Source of the DNA: CAZKWG01 sp964615375
GTDB taxonomy: Bacteria; Myxococcota_A; UBA796; CAZKWG01
NCBI GenBank assembly: GCA_964615375.1
Contig: CAZTOW010000003.1
Coordinates: 1-64,000, forward strand
Reading direction: 5' to 3'
Length of the DNA: 64,000 nt
Each line of letters opens with the position of its first letter. The first letter of the stretch is position 1. Below, in pieces: positions 8,046 to 16,199 of the stretch. The translations under genes were made by a program, and so were the position numbers. The notes beneath the pieces are model-generated. The model was not told where the DNA came from and searched no databases. It saw only the letters and a program-made list of their open reading frames with translations.

Positions 8046-9230
8046 ATGGACGACATCGCCGCGGTAGAAGCAGGGGTGGAGCAGGCGGAGGACGACGCGC
8101 TGCTGCGCGGGCTCCAGGACGCGCGCATGGCGGCCAGCGGGACCACGGTGGGCGGCTACGCCCAGATCCAGGCCGGCTGGCTCGGCGTGGGCCCCGATCC
8201 TCGCTACGAGGGCACGGCCAGCGTGCGCCGCCTGGTGGTCTTCGTCTCGCACGACTTCGACCCCCAGGGCCTGCCCATGCAGTTCTACGCCGAGCTGGAG
8301 TGGTCGAACGCCAAGGCGGGCGACGGCGAGCCCGGGGCGGCCGAGGTCGAGCAGGCCCTGCTGGACTGGGAGCTGCGCCCGGACTGGCTCACCCTGCGCA
8401 CCGGGCTGGTGCTGGTCCCCATGGGCATCATCAACCAGTGGCACGAGCCGCCCGTCTTCCACGGGGTGGATCGCCCCTCGGTGGACACGGCCCTGATCCC
8501 CACGACCTGGCGCGAGCTCGGCGTGGGGCTGGTGGGCCGCCCGGGGGTCTTCCGCTACGAGCTCTACGCGATGACCGGGCTCGACCCGAGCGGCTTCGAC
8601 GACGCCGGGATCCGGGGCGGACGCGGCTCCGGCGCCGTCGCGCAGGCGGACAACCTGGCCTTCGCCGGGCGCCTGGAGGCGGAGCCCGCGCTGGGCCTGG
8701 TGCTGGGCGCGTCCGGCTACGCCAGCGACGCCGGGGCCGGCGGGGACTGGTTCGACGCCGCGGGCGAGCGCCTGGACCTCTCCATGCCCGTGATCGGCGC
8801 CGAGGCCGACGCGCGCTGGCGGGACCTGGGCGTGGAGGCCCGCGCGGTGGGCGTGATGTGGTGGCTGCCCGAGAGCGACGACCTGATGGAGGCGCTGCGC
8901 GAGGACGGCAGCCCCTACTTCCTGACGGGCGCCGACCCCGTCCCCACGCGCATGCTGGGCGGATACGTGGAGCTGGCCTACGACGTGCTCCACCCCCTGG
9001 GCAGCCGCCACCAGCTCCTGCCCTTCGCCCGCGCGGAGCACTACGACACGCAGGCTGGCGTGCCCGAGGGCTACGAGGCGAACCCCGAGCGCCGCGTGAG
9101 CGAGTACAGCTTCGGCCTCAGCTACCGGCCCATCTCCCAGGTGGTCTTCAAGGCCGACATGCAGCTCCGCGACCGCCAGTTCGGCGACGACGAGCAGGAG
9201 TTCAACGTAGGAGTGGGGGTGATGTACTGA
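8046..9230 (+). CDS. Porin-like outer membrane beta-barrel protein
   Basis: A 394-residue protein with many alternating hydrophobic/polar strands and barrel-type phrases such as GGYAQIQAGWLG, LRTGLVLVPMGIINQWHEPP and FKADMQLRDRQF, ending in an aromatic residue (GVGVMY) as outer membrane barrels do. It resembles the phosphate-selective-porin/OprO-type barrels that accompany DUF1111 and imelysin proteins. The ATG follows the P460 stop by one base. Oddly, the N-terminus MDDIAAVEAGVEQAED is acidic and helical, with no signal peptide and no alternative start that would supply one. It is the last gene of the iron-regulated run. Confidence 0.75.
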   Translation: MDDIAAVEAGVEQAEDDALLRGLQDARMAASGTTVGGYAQIQAGWLGVGPDPRYEGTASVRRLVVFVSHDFDPQGLPMQFYAELEWSNAKAGDGEPGAAEVEQALLDWELRPDWLTLRTGLVLVPMGIINQWHEPPVFHGVDRPSVDTALIPTTWRELGVGLVGRPGVFRYELYAMTGLDPSGFDDAGIRGGRGSGAVAQADNLAFAGRLEAEPALGLVLGASGYASDAGAGGDWFDAAGERLDLSMPVIGAEADARWRDLGVEARAVGVMWWLPESDDLMEALREDGSPYFLTGADPVPTRMLGGYVELAYDVLHPLGSRHQLLPFARAEHYDTQAGVPEGYEANPERRVSEYSFGLSYRPISQVVFKADMQLRDRQFGDDEQEFNVGVGVMY

Positions 9231-9360
9231 GCACGGCAGCGGGATCCAGACCCGCGCGCCCAGCGCCAGCGCGAGACGATCGCCGAGCAGCCCTCCTCGA
9301 CCTTGGCACGGGGAGCGTGATCACGTAAGATGACCGTGGTGCTCTTGATGTGGAGGCTGC

Positions 9361-12018
9361 ATGGCGCGACTGGCCTATGAGGTCTTCCTCTCGTCCAGAT
9401 TCGAAGAGCTGGAGACCCTTCGTGCGGCCGTCGTCTCGCGGCTCGAGGGCCTCGAGCGGCCGAGCGTGAAGGTCGTGGACGTGGCTCGGTTTGGCGCCGA
9501 CGCGCTCTCGGCCGTGGACAACGAGACCGAGCGAGTGAGATCCTCCGATGTCCTGCTGTTGCTGGTCGGCAACAGCTATGGACCGCTGATCGCAGGAGGG
9601 CGAATCAGCCACGTCGAGCATGAGTACAGAGTCGCCAGCAGCAAGGGGTCGAGATCCTACATCCTTCCGTACTTCATTGGGGAGGTCCAACCTCCCGGGC
9701 CGATCTGGGAGAGCTCGAACGAGCAGTTGAGGGCCTTCAAGAAGCGACTGTGTGATCGACATCGCGTCGGGAGGCTCTTCGGGCTGCGGCTCGAAGAGAT
9801 GGTCCTTCGCGTCGTCGAAGATGTCCAACGTGTCCTCAACCTGCAGACTCAGTTCTCCATCGCCCAGGAGACTGAGACCGGAGAGGAGCTCGACTTCGCC
9901 AGCGATCTCTCCGACCTCGCTGGCGTCCTTCGCATGTCCCAGAGTGAGCTCGACAGAGAGGATGCTCGTCGGAGCGGGAACCCTCGGGCCCGCAAGTATG
10001 ACGCCCTGACGCCGGCGGAGGTGCCTCTCGCTGAGCTCTACCGCTCTCAACACCGCCTGCAGGCGCAGGGGCTCTACGAAGAGGCGCGGCTTGCCCTGGG
10101 CGTCGGGGAGCGAGGCATCGCCACACAGCTACTACGCAAGGCCGTCGAGGCTCACCCCCTCGACTTCCGCGCCAATTTCTTGCTCTCCAAGGTGCTCTTC
10201 GTTCGGGGCAGCCTACCCGAGGTCGCGGAGGCTGAGCGCAGAGCCTTGCGTTGTGCGCGCATGGCGGAGAGCGATGAGCGCCCCATATACGTCTGTGCGT
10301 CTCTCGTGCTGGCCGCCCGAGCAGCCTGGCTCCTCCAGCAGGCATCCGAGTTGGACGAGAGGCTCAAGGCGGCCCGGCCTCCGAGCACTCTCAGGAGTCT
10401 GGAATACATCGAGAGCGCGAAGCGCGGAGAGCTCGGGAAGTACAGGGATAGCGGGGATAGCCGGGAAGGCGGAGACCACCAGGAGGGCGAGGCACGCGCG
10501 GAGAACAGGAGGGCAACGCCCCCGAAGGACATCGGTATCGCTGCTCCGTGGCTGGAACAGGCCGCGGAGCTCGCTCTCCTCGGGGAGGCTCGATGGGAGG
10601 AAGCCGTCACCGCTGCCGGGAAGGCGTTCTGGATACAGCCCCGGAGCTTTGCTCGATTGAGGCCCGACCTGGGAGAGCGGCAGTACCATCGACTCCGCGA
10701 CGCGGTCATCTCGAGCTACAGCCCAGCCTTCGAGCAGCTCGCCCAGCTTCAGCGAGGACTGGCCCTGCAGTTTCCAGATGACACACCAGCCGAACTCGCG
10801 CTCTCCACGGCACAGTCCGGCGAGCAGGGGATGCAGGAAGCCAGACGGCAATCGGAGGCGCACGTCCCCGCACTTCGGAGCATCGGCACGAAGCTCCTGG
10901 CTGAGGTGACGGCGCTCGAGGCGCTCCAACGGGAGTCGCTCCCTGCTTCCGAGGCGCTTCAAGCCTTGAAGCTCCCTCGAGCACTGGAGAGGCCCGGTCG
11001 CGTCCACTGGAAGGTCTCGGTCGGTCAGCGCGTCGAGGCTGGCGCCCTGATCGCAGAGGTCACCATGGGCGCGCAGCACCTCGAGGTTGTCGCCCCCGCA
11101 AATGGCGCTCTTCTTCGAAGCGCCTCCACCACTGGCCTCCTCACTGCAGGCCAGCAGATCCTGGGGGTCTTCGGCGCGACAGGTGCGGAGCTGAGGACAC
11201 TCAGCGCCCTCGACGCGCGTGTCCAGGAGCTCAGGCTGTCTCTGGACCATTCGAAAGAGAAGCTCTCTGTGCTCACCACTGAGCTCGAGCAGATCGAGGT
11301 GATCGAGCGCGCGACCGCCGATGTCTACGCCCACACACGGAAGCTGGCGTGGGTGAGGGGCGGGCTGACGCTGCTGGGGACCCTGGGACTCACGAGCGCC
11401 CTGCTCTTGATCTGGGGAGCCGACTCCATCTGGATCCGGCGGATCATCTCTCTGGTCGTGTTTGTCTGTGGAGCAGCAATCTGCCTCTGGGTGGGGCGCG
11501 TGGGGAGCGCTCAGGGCCGTTGGGCGCACGAGCGGCGGCGAAGAGCAGAACGCTTACATCAACAGCAGGCGATGCTCAAGTCGCACAGCGATCTTCTGAC
11601 TCGCCTCGGCGCGGCGCAGGCAGAGGCGGAGCAGCTCCGAAGAGAGCGAGCCCAGCTGATCGCGGACCTCTACGCGGCCAGGCGAGCGTCCCTGCGCGAG
11701 GCTTGCAGCTCGCTGGCCTCCGCGATCACGGCCTATGAACGATATCTCAAGCGTGTGCCTGGCCCGATGCGCACCCCGACGGTCCCGACGGGCACCGCGA
11801 GAAGTGGAGAGCTGGTGTTCATCTGGCGCAGCTCCGACGGGAGGACGGGGGGCGGGGACGTCGAGACGGCCAGCTCGAACGAGCTCTTCGACGAACGGTT
11901 CGCCTCTCTCTCCCTGTTGGAGCCCCGTGCCGAACAAGCTGTCGTGGCCATCGTCACCGACCGGAACACACGGGGTATGACCTGTTCCAGGTCACGCGCC
12001 TGGTTTCCCGCTACCTGA
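9361..12018 (+). CDS. DUF4062 - TPR-like - lipoyl-like - two-TM protein, 3' end apparently frameshifted
   Basis: An 885-residue protein with an unusual order of parts. Residues about 4-110 are a DUF4062 domain (YEVFLSSRFEELETLR, then SSDVLLLLVGNSYGPL), a TIR/SIR2-like N-terminal module often found on STAND proteins. Residues about 215-330 are helical and TPR-like. Residues 537-606 resemble a biotinyl/lipoyl barrel-sandwich (GRVHWKVSVGQRVEAGALI, then VVAPANG) but without the modifiable Lys. Coiled coils flank two membrane helices at about 666-687 and 695-714. GGAGG precedes ATG. GC and codon bias are lower than in neighbours, suggesting transfer. Near 11974 and 12054 two single-base losses in G and T runs would explain why coding-like sequence continues in two other frames to 12157. 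Confidence 0.75.
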   Translation: MARLAYEVFLSSRFEELETLRAAVVSRLEGLERPSVKVVDVARFGADALSAVDNETERVRSSDVLLLLVGNSYGPLIAGGRISHVEHEYRVASSKGSRSYILPYFIGEVQPPGPIWESSNEQLRAFKKRLCDRHRVGRLFGLRLEEMVLRVVEDVQRVLNLQTQFSIAQETETGEELDFASDLSDLAGVLRMSQSELDREDARRSGNPRARKYDALTPAEVPLAELYRSQHRLQAQGLYEEARLALGVGERGIATQLLRKAVEAHPLDFRANFLLSKVLFVRGSLPEVAEAERRALRCARMAESDERPIYVCASLVLAARAAWLLQQASELDERLKAARPPSTLRSLEYIESAKRGELGKYRDSGDSREGGDHQEGEARAENRRATPPKDIGIAAPWLEQAAELALLGEARWEEAVTAAGKAFWIQPRSFARLRPDLGERQYHRLRDAVISSYSPAFEQLAQLQRGLALQFPDDTPAELALSTAQSGEQGMQEARRQSEAHVPALRSIGTKLLAEVTALEALQRESLPASEALQALKLPRALERPGRVHWKVSVGQRVEAGALIAEVTMGAQHLEVVAPANGALLRSASTTGLLTAGQQILGVFGATGAELRTLSALDARVQELRLSLDHSKEKLSVLTTELEQIEVIERATADVYAHTRKLAWVRGGLTLLGTLGLTSALLLIWGADSIWIRRIISLVVFVCGAAICLWVGRVGSAQGRWAHERRRRAERLHQQQAMLKSHSDLLTRLGAAQAEAEQLRRERAQLIADLYAARRASLREACSSLASAITAYERYLKRVPGPMRTPTVPTGTARSGELVFIWRSSDGRTGGGDVETASSNELFDERFASLSLLEPRAEQAVVAIVTDRNTRGMTCSRSRAWFPAT

Positions 12019-12128
12019 GTCACGACGCCCGCACCCTTCGCGAGGTGCTGACCGGTTTGTCCCGATGCAGGAACCCTTCTTCTTCAGGCTCGATCCCAGC
12101 CCAGGAAAGGCGCTCCTCGAAGCCAGGC

Positions 12129-12962
12129 TCAGCCTGGCCCTCGCGGGGCGTCGTTGAGCACATCCAACATCCACGGCAGCCACAGCTCCACCCGGTTCAC
12201 GTCGTTGTGGCCGCCGCCCGGGATCTCCTGGACGGCGCTCTCCCGCCCCGCGGCCTGAAGACGCTGGTCGTAAGCGTGGATGACGCTCGGGGGGACCAGG
12301 GGGTCCTCGGCCCCCACCACCTGGAGCACGGGCGGGCCCTGGGCGTCCACCCGCTCGGCCGGGCTCGCGCTGGAGAGCGCGCGCGCCAGCCGCCGCCGCG
12401 AGGCCGACGGCGAGAGCCCCAGCAGCTCGCGCGCCATCTTGCGCCCCCACCAGCGGGTCGCCTCGTAGAAGGCCCGCAGGTCCGAGGGCCCGGCGATGGA
12501 GGCGGCGGCCTGAACCTCCGCCCCCGCCTGGCTCGGGCAGCCGGCGGGCGCCGGGCGCTCGGGCTCCTCGGCCAGCATCAGCGCCAGGTGCCCTCCCGCG
12601 GAGTGGCCCACCACGCCTATCCGATCGGGGTCCAGGGCCAGCTCTCCGGCATGCGCCCGCACCCAGCGCAGCGCGCAGCCCACGTCGTCCACCTGCGCGG
12701 GCCAGATCGCCTCCGTAGACAGCCGGTAATTCGCGCTCACCGCCACCAGCCCCGCCGCCGCCGCCGCCCGCGCCTGGGGCTCTACATTTTCGTAGAGGTC
12801 GCCGTACTTCCACCCGCCGCCGTGGAGGATCAGCACGCCCGGGTGCGGCCCCTCCCCTTCCGGGCGCCAGACATCGAGGGTGAGCGCGTGGCCGCCCACC
12901 TCGGCGTAGACCACCGGTCCCTCCGCGGCGAGGGCGAGGGTGAGCAGGGACAGGAGCAGCAT
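12129..12962 (-). CDS. Secreted alpha/beta hydrolase (BD-FAE/esterase type)
   Basis: A 277-residue esterase-like protein with a signal peptide (MLLLSLLTLALAAEG). The oxyanion-hole motif HGGGW, the nucleophile elbow GHSAGG, an acidic residue in VVGAEDPLVPP and the histidine in GGGHNDV give a complete catalytic set of the BD-FAE/acetyl-esterase group. It probably hydrolyses small acyl esters in the periplasm or outside. It is convergent with the DUF4062 gene; the restored frame of that gene would overlap this 3' end by about 29 bases. An inverted repeat (CTCTAC, six bases, GTAGAG) sits inside the gene at 12780-12797. Confidence 0.87.
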   Translation of the reverse strand: MLLLSLLTLALAAEGPVVYAEVGGHALTLDVWRPEGEGPHPGVLILHGGGWKYGDLYENVEPQARAAAAAGLVAVSANYRLSTEAIWPAQVDDVGCALRWVRAHAGELALDPDRIGVVGHSAGGHLALMLAEEPERPAPAGCPSQAGAEVQAAASIAGPSDLRAFYEATRWWGRKMARELLGLSPSASRRRLARALSSASPAERVDAQGPPVLQVVGAEDPLVPPSVIHAYDQRLQAAGRESAVQEIPGGGHNDVNRVELWLPWMLDVLNDAPRGPG

Positions 12963-12991
12963 CCGGCGATAGTAGCCGCCCGGAGGGATTC

Positions 12992-13543
12992 ATGCTCCCT
13001 GGCCTCGAGCGCGTGGTGGTGGTGGGCCCCTCGGGCAGCGGCAAGAGCACGCTCGGGCTGCGCCTCGCCGAGACCCTGGGCTCGCCCCACGTCGAGATGG
13101 ACGCGCTGCACTGGGAGCCGGGCTGGGTGGAGGCCCCCGACGCGGTGGTCCTGGAGCGCCTCCTGCGCGCGACCGCCGGCCCGCGCTGGGTGGTGAGCGG
13201 CAACTACCTGAACCTGACCCAGGAGCACCTGTGGCCGCGGGCCCAGACCATCCTCTGGCTGGACCTGCCCCTGGGCGTCGTGCTCTACCGGGTGATAGCG
13301 CGCACGCTGCGCCGGGCCTGGACCCGCGAGCTGCTGTGGGGCACGAACCGCGAGCGCTTCCTGCCCATGTTCGCGCTGTGGGACCCGGAAAAGTCCATGA
13401 TCGCCTGGACGCTCAGCTCGCATGCCCGGCGGCGGCGCCAGCTCGAGGCGGCCTCGCAGGATCCCCGCTGGGCCGCGCAGCGCTTCGTGCGCTTGCGGAC
13501 CGCGGCCGAGGTGGCGGCCTGGGAAGAGCGCCTCAGACGCTGA
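12992..13543 (+). CDS. P-loop adenylate-kinase-like protein (topology modulation/FlaR type)
   Basis: A 183-residue nucleotide-binding protein with Walker A at residues 11-18 (GPSGSGKS), then HVEMDALHWEPGW and VVSGNYLN, which mark the adenylate-kinase-like group annotated as topology modulation or FlaR proteins. The natural substrate of this group is not settled. GGAGG lies five bases upstream of ATG. The 3' end overlaps the convergent CPBP gene by 11 bases. Length and motifs are complete. Confidence 0.85.
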   Translation: MLPGLERVVVVGPSGSGKSTLGLRLAETLGSPHVEMDALHWEPGWVEAPDAVVLERLLRATAGPRWVVSGNYLNLTQEHLWPRAQTILWLDLPLGVVLYRVIARTLRRAWTRELLWGTNRERFLPMFALWDPEKSMIAWTLSSHARRRRQLEAASQDPRWAAQRFVRLRTAAEVAAWEERLRR

Positions 13544-14282
13544 GCAGGATCGCGTAGATCACGCCGTCGGTGAGGACGTGGCTCAGCCAGCTCGCGGCCA
13601 GACCGTCCGCCCGCCGCCGCACGAGGCCCATCATCGCCCCGTAGATGGTCGCCAGCACCACGCCTGCCGGCCCGCGGGGGAAGCCGTTCCAGTGCATGAT
13701 CCCGAAGATCAGCGCCTGCCCGGCGAGGGCCCAGGCGCCGCCCCAGCTCCGGGTGAGCGCCCCCATCAGCAGCCCGCGGAAGGCCAGCTCCTCGGCGAGC
13801 CCGTTCAGGGTCGCGAAGATCAGCCCCAGGCCCAGGAGGGCGGGGAAGGGCCAGGGCGGCAGGCGGGCGAGGATGTCGGAGATGTCCGGCTGCGCCAGCT
13901 GGAACCAGATCACCAACGAGACGCCCGAGATCGCGGCGAAGAGCAGCCCCAGCCCCAGGTCTCGGCGCGTGACGCGCCCCAGCCGGATCTCCGCCCAGGG
14001 CCCGGCCATGACCGGCACCTGACGCGCCAGCAGCCAGCTCGCCCCCAGGCCCAGGATCAAGGGCAGCGGCCAGAGGCTGGCCAGCACGGGCACCAGCGAG
14101 ACGAGCTGCAGCACGCTCCAGACCATGGCGAGGTGGGCGATCTCCGGCGCGCCCCGCGCGCGGGCCAGGGCGAAGACCAGCCCCAGCATCACGATCCCCG
14201 CCCCCGGCGGCAGGAAGGTCAGCGCCCCGAGCGTGAGCGCGGCGGTGGCGGTCAGGAGGTGCTGAGGAGACGGCTCGGACAT
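13533..14282 (-). CDS. CPBP family intramembrane metalloprotease
   Basis: A 249-residue membrane protein with about eight hydrophobic helices and the CPBP/Abi signature in the C-terminal half: EELAFR (E164, E165, R169), FGIMHW (H197) and SHVLTD (H235, D239). These residues form the active site of Rce1-like intramembrane proteases. Its target here is unknown. It lies 16 bases downstream of the MOSC gene on the same strand and probably shares its transcript. Confidence 0.9.
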   Translation of the reverse strand: MSEPSPQHLLTATAALTLGALTFLPPGAGIVMLGLVFALARARGAPEIAHLAMVWSVLQLVSLVPVLASLWPLPLILGLGASWLLARQVPVMAGPWAEIRLGRVTRRDLGLGLLFAAISGVSLVIWFQLAQPDISDILARLPPWPFPALLGLGLIFATLNGLAEELAFRGLLMGALTRSWGGAWALAGQALIFGIMHWNGFPRGPAGVVLATIYGAMMGLVRRRADGLAASWLSHVLTDGVIYAILLSV

Positions 14283-14298
14283 GGCAGGCGCGAGAGGC

Positions 14299-14805
14299 TT
14301 AACGCGACTCCACGATCAGCAGATCACCCATCCGCACCGGGCCCGGCTCCACGACGCGCAGATGGACGCCCCGGAGCTGCTGCGGCGCCCAGGCCTCGGC
14401 CCGCGTGAGCGCCAGCGCCTCCTCGCCCGCCCGCCGCGCGAACTTGGAGCAGCCCGTGTGGGGCTTCTCCGTCACCGTGAGCCAGGCCCCGCCCACCCGC
14501 ACCACCGCGCCCGGCGGCAGGTTCTCCCGCGAGGTGTCGATGCTGACGAAGAGGTTGTCGCCCAGGATGGCCGGGTCGTCGACCAGCAGGCGGGCCACGT
14601 CGGCGCGCATGAGCGTGACCTGGGCGCGGACGTCCCGCTTGCCGGAGGACCAGCGGTCGCCCAGCGCGCCCTCCTCGCGGTCGAGGAAGATCTGTTCGGG
14701 CGTGCGGCGGCGCCCGCCGTCGTCGCGCAGGACGAGCAGCTCGACGGCGGCTTGATCGCGCGGGGGTGCGGGCAGCTGCAGCAGGCGCTGGGTGAGCGTG
14801 GTCAT
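14299..14805 (-). CDS. MOSC domain-containing protein
   Basis: A 168-residue protein made almost only of a MOSC domain, the fold that binds sulfur delivered for molybdenum-cofactor sulfuration and related sulfur transfer. Visible features are the N-terminal GALGDRW segment, GDNLFVSIDTSRENLPPG, and the conserved cysteine in HTGCSKF. GGAGG precedes the ATG at 14805. It is the first gene of a two-gene run with the CPBP protease. Standalone MOSC proteins such as YiiM act in detoxification of hydroxylated amines; that is a possible but unproven role. Confidence 0.88.
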   Translation of the reverse strand: MTTLTQRLLQLPAPPRDQAAVELLVLRDDGGRRRTPEQIFLDREEGALGDRWSSGKRDVRAQVTLMRADVARLLVDDPAILGDNLFVSIDTSRENLPPGAVVRVGGAWLTVTEKPHTGCSKFARRAGEEALALTRAEAWAPQQLRGVHLRVVEPGPVRMGDLLIVESR

Positions 14806-14861
14806 GGGGGGGACCTCCCGCCCCAGATATCCCCGGCCGGGGCCCGCCGCCCGCGCGCCGC

Positions 14862-15821
14862 TCAGCCCCCGCCTCCGTTCCCGAGCATGTCGGCGCAACG
14901 CTGCGGATCCGCGGCGCAGGTGCGCTCGATCGCCTCCTCGGCCGCCCGGCTGTCGGGGTCGCGCCGCATCTCGATCACCACGAGACAGCCGCAAGCCTCG
15001 AAGCTCTCCCGGTCGCAGGCCTCGGAGCAGACGGCGCGGGCCTTGCGCCGGCTCGGCTTCACGCCCCAGCCCTCCAGCAGGGCCATGCCCTGGTAGGCGC
15101 AGTTCAGGTTCTCCTCCTGCGCGCAGAGCTCCTCGGCGATCTGGTAGGCGCGCGCTGGATCTCCCGCGTCGCGGACCACGTAGGGCAGGCGCCCGCAGGC
15201 CGTCACGTTGCCCGCCCGGCAGGAGTGGCCGTAGTAGCCCTCGGCGGTGGCCAGATCCTTCTCCACGCCGAGCCCCATCTCGTACAGCGTCCCCAGCTCG
15301 CCGCAGAAGCGGTTGCTCTCGGCCTTGTCGCAGGCCAGCTTCAGGAGCGGGAGCGCCGCGACCGGATCGGAGGCGACGCCCGCGCCGATGATCAGCATCT
15401 CCGCCTGCTCTCCGCAGGAGGCGGGCCAGCCGCCGGCGCAGGCCCGCGCGGTGTAGACGTAGCCCTGATCGACGTCCCGCGGGCCGCCCATCCCCTGCAC
15501 CAGCATGTAGCCGTAGTCCGCGCAGCCCAGGTTGAAGCCGAGCTCGCATGCGCGCAGGGAGTGGACCCGCGCCTCGTCGGGCTGCCCCTTGTGGACCAGG
15601 GCCGAGGAGAGGTTGTTGCAGCCGAGCCCGCTGCCCGCCTCGCACGCGCCGCGCAGCACCCGGATAGCGTCGTCCAGGCGCCCCTGGGCCACCAGCTCCC
15701 CACCGCGCAGGGCCTCCTCGTCGGCCGGGGACGAGGCCGTCGCCTCGATGAAGCGGGAGGGATCGACGGCCTGCGCGAGAGCCGAGGCCTGGACGAGCAG
15801 CGCCGCGACGAGGACGAACAT
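14862..15821 (-). CDS. Secreted Cys-rich Sel1/TPR repeat protein
   Basis: A 319-residue protein with a signal peptide (MFVLVAALLVQASALAQA) and a solenoid of Sel1-like repeats of the type found in myxobacteria, in which each helical pair carries paired cysteines (for example ACEAGSGLGCNNLS, ACELGFNLGCADYG, ACAGGWPASCGEQA). The cysteines probably form intra-repeat disulfides in the periplasm. The start at 15821 is chosen because AGGAG lies six bases upstream and the signal peptide begins there; a frame-upstream start at 15851 would add ten residues. It is divergent from the RiPP operon. Likely a protein-interaction scaffold; partner unknown. Confidence 0.85.
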   Translation of the reverse strand: MFVLVAALLVQASALAQAVDPSRFIEATASSPADEEALRGGELVAQGRLDDAIRVLRGACEAGSGLGCNNLSSALVHKGQPDEARVHSLRACELGFNLGCADYGYMLVQGMGGPRDVDQGYVYTARACAGGWPASCGEQAEMLIIGAGVASDPVAALPLLKLACDKAESNRFCGELGTLYEMGLGVEKDLATAEGYYGHSCRAGNVTACGRLPYVVRDAGDPARAYQIAEELCAQEENLNCAYQGMALLEGWGVKPSRRKARAVCSEACDRESFEACGCLVVIEMRRDPDSRAAEEAIERTCAADPQRCADMLGNGGGG

Positions 15822-15962
15822 GAACGGCTCCTGTGTGCGCTGAGTGTACACGGGCGAGCGCGATCCGTGCGGCCCGCAGCACCGTAGACCTCACGACACC
15901 ACGCGCGCTGCCCCACCGGGCAACGCGAGAGTCCCCGTCCGTCCAGAACCCAAGGAGTCCCC

Positions 15963-16199
15963 ATGTTCGCGAGCCCCATGCCCCGCAACCCCTCCGAGAT
16001 CCCCGGCCTGCTGGCGCGCGCCCGCCAGCTCGGCCCCCTGCCGCGCCTGGTGCAGGCCGTCCCTGCGGTCGAGCGGATCGGCGCCGCCTCCCCACCGCCA
16101 GCCGGCGCCGCGATGATCCTGGCCGCGGTCGAGCGTTCCGGCCCCACCGCCCCGCCGCCGGCCGGCGCCGCCCTCCTCCTGGCCGCGGTCGCCGCGTGA
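15963..16199 (+). CDS. Candidate RiPP precursor peptide with two 20-residue repeats
   Basis: A 78-residue protein directly followed by YcaO and TfuA genes. AAGGAG lies five bases upstream of ATG. Residues 1-34 look like a leader with an amphipathic Leu/Arg-rich helix (GLLARARQLGPLPRLVQAVP). Residues 35-54 and 55-74 are two tandem units with the pattern AVERxGxxxPPPAGAAxxLA, and AVAA closes the protein. Cysteine is absent, and the repeats contain only two serines and one threonine, so classic azoline formation is not favoured; backbone thioamidation, the reaction linked to YcaO plus TfuA, fits better. The stop codon overlaps the YcaO start (GTGA). No homology search was possible, so precursor status rests on context and repeats. 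Confidence 0.7.
   Translation: MFASPMPRNPSEIPGLLARARQLGPLPRLVQAVPAVERIGAASPPPAGAAMILAAVERSGPTAPPPAGAALLLAAVAA
16065..16184 (+). repeat. Two tandem 60-bp coding repeats in the precursor gene
   Basis: Units 16065-16124 and 16125-16184 each encode 20 residues and begin with the same codons (GCGGTCGAGCG). The first twelve or so bases and the PPPAGAA part are conserved, while positions between them differ, as expected for core peptides that have diversified after duplication. A third, truncated unit start (GCGGTC) follows at 16185. Confidence 0.8.
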
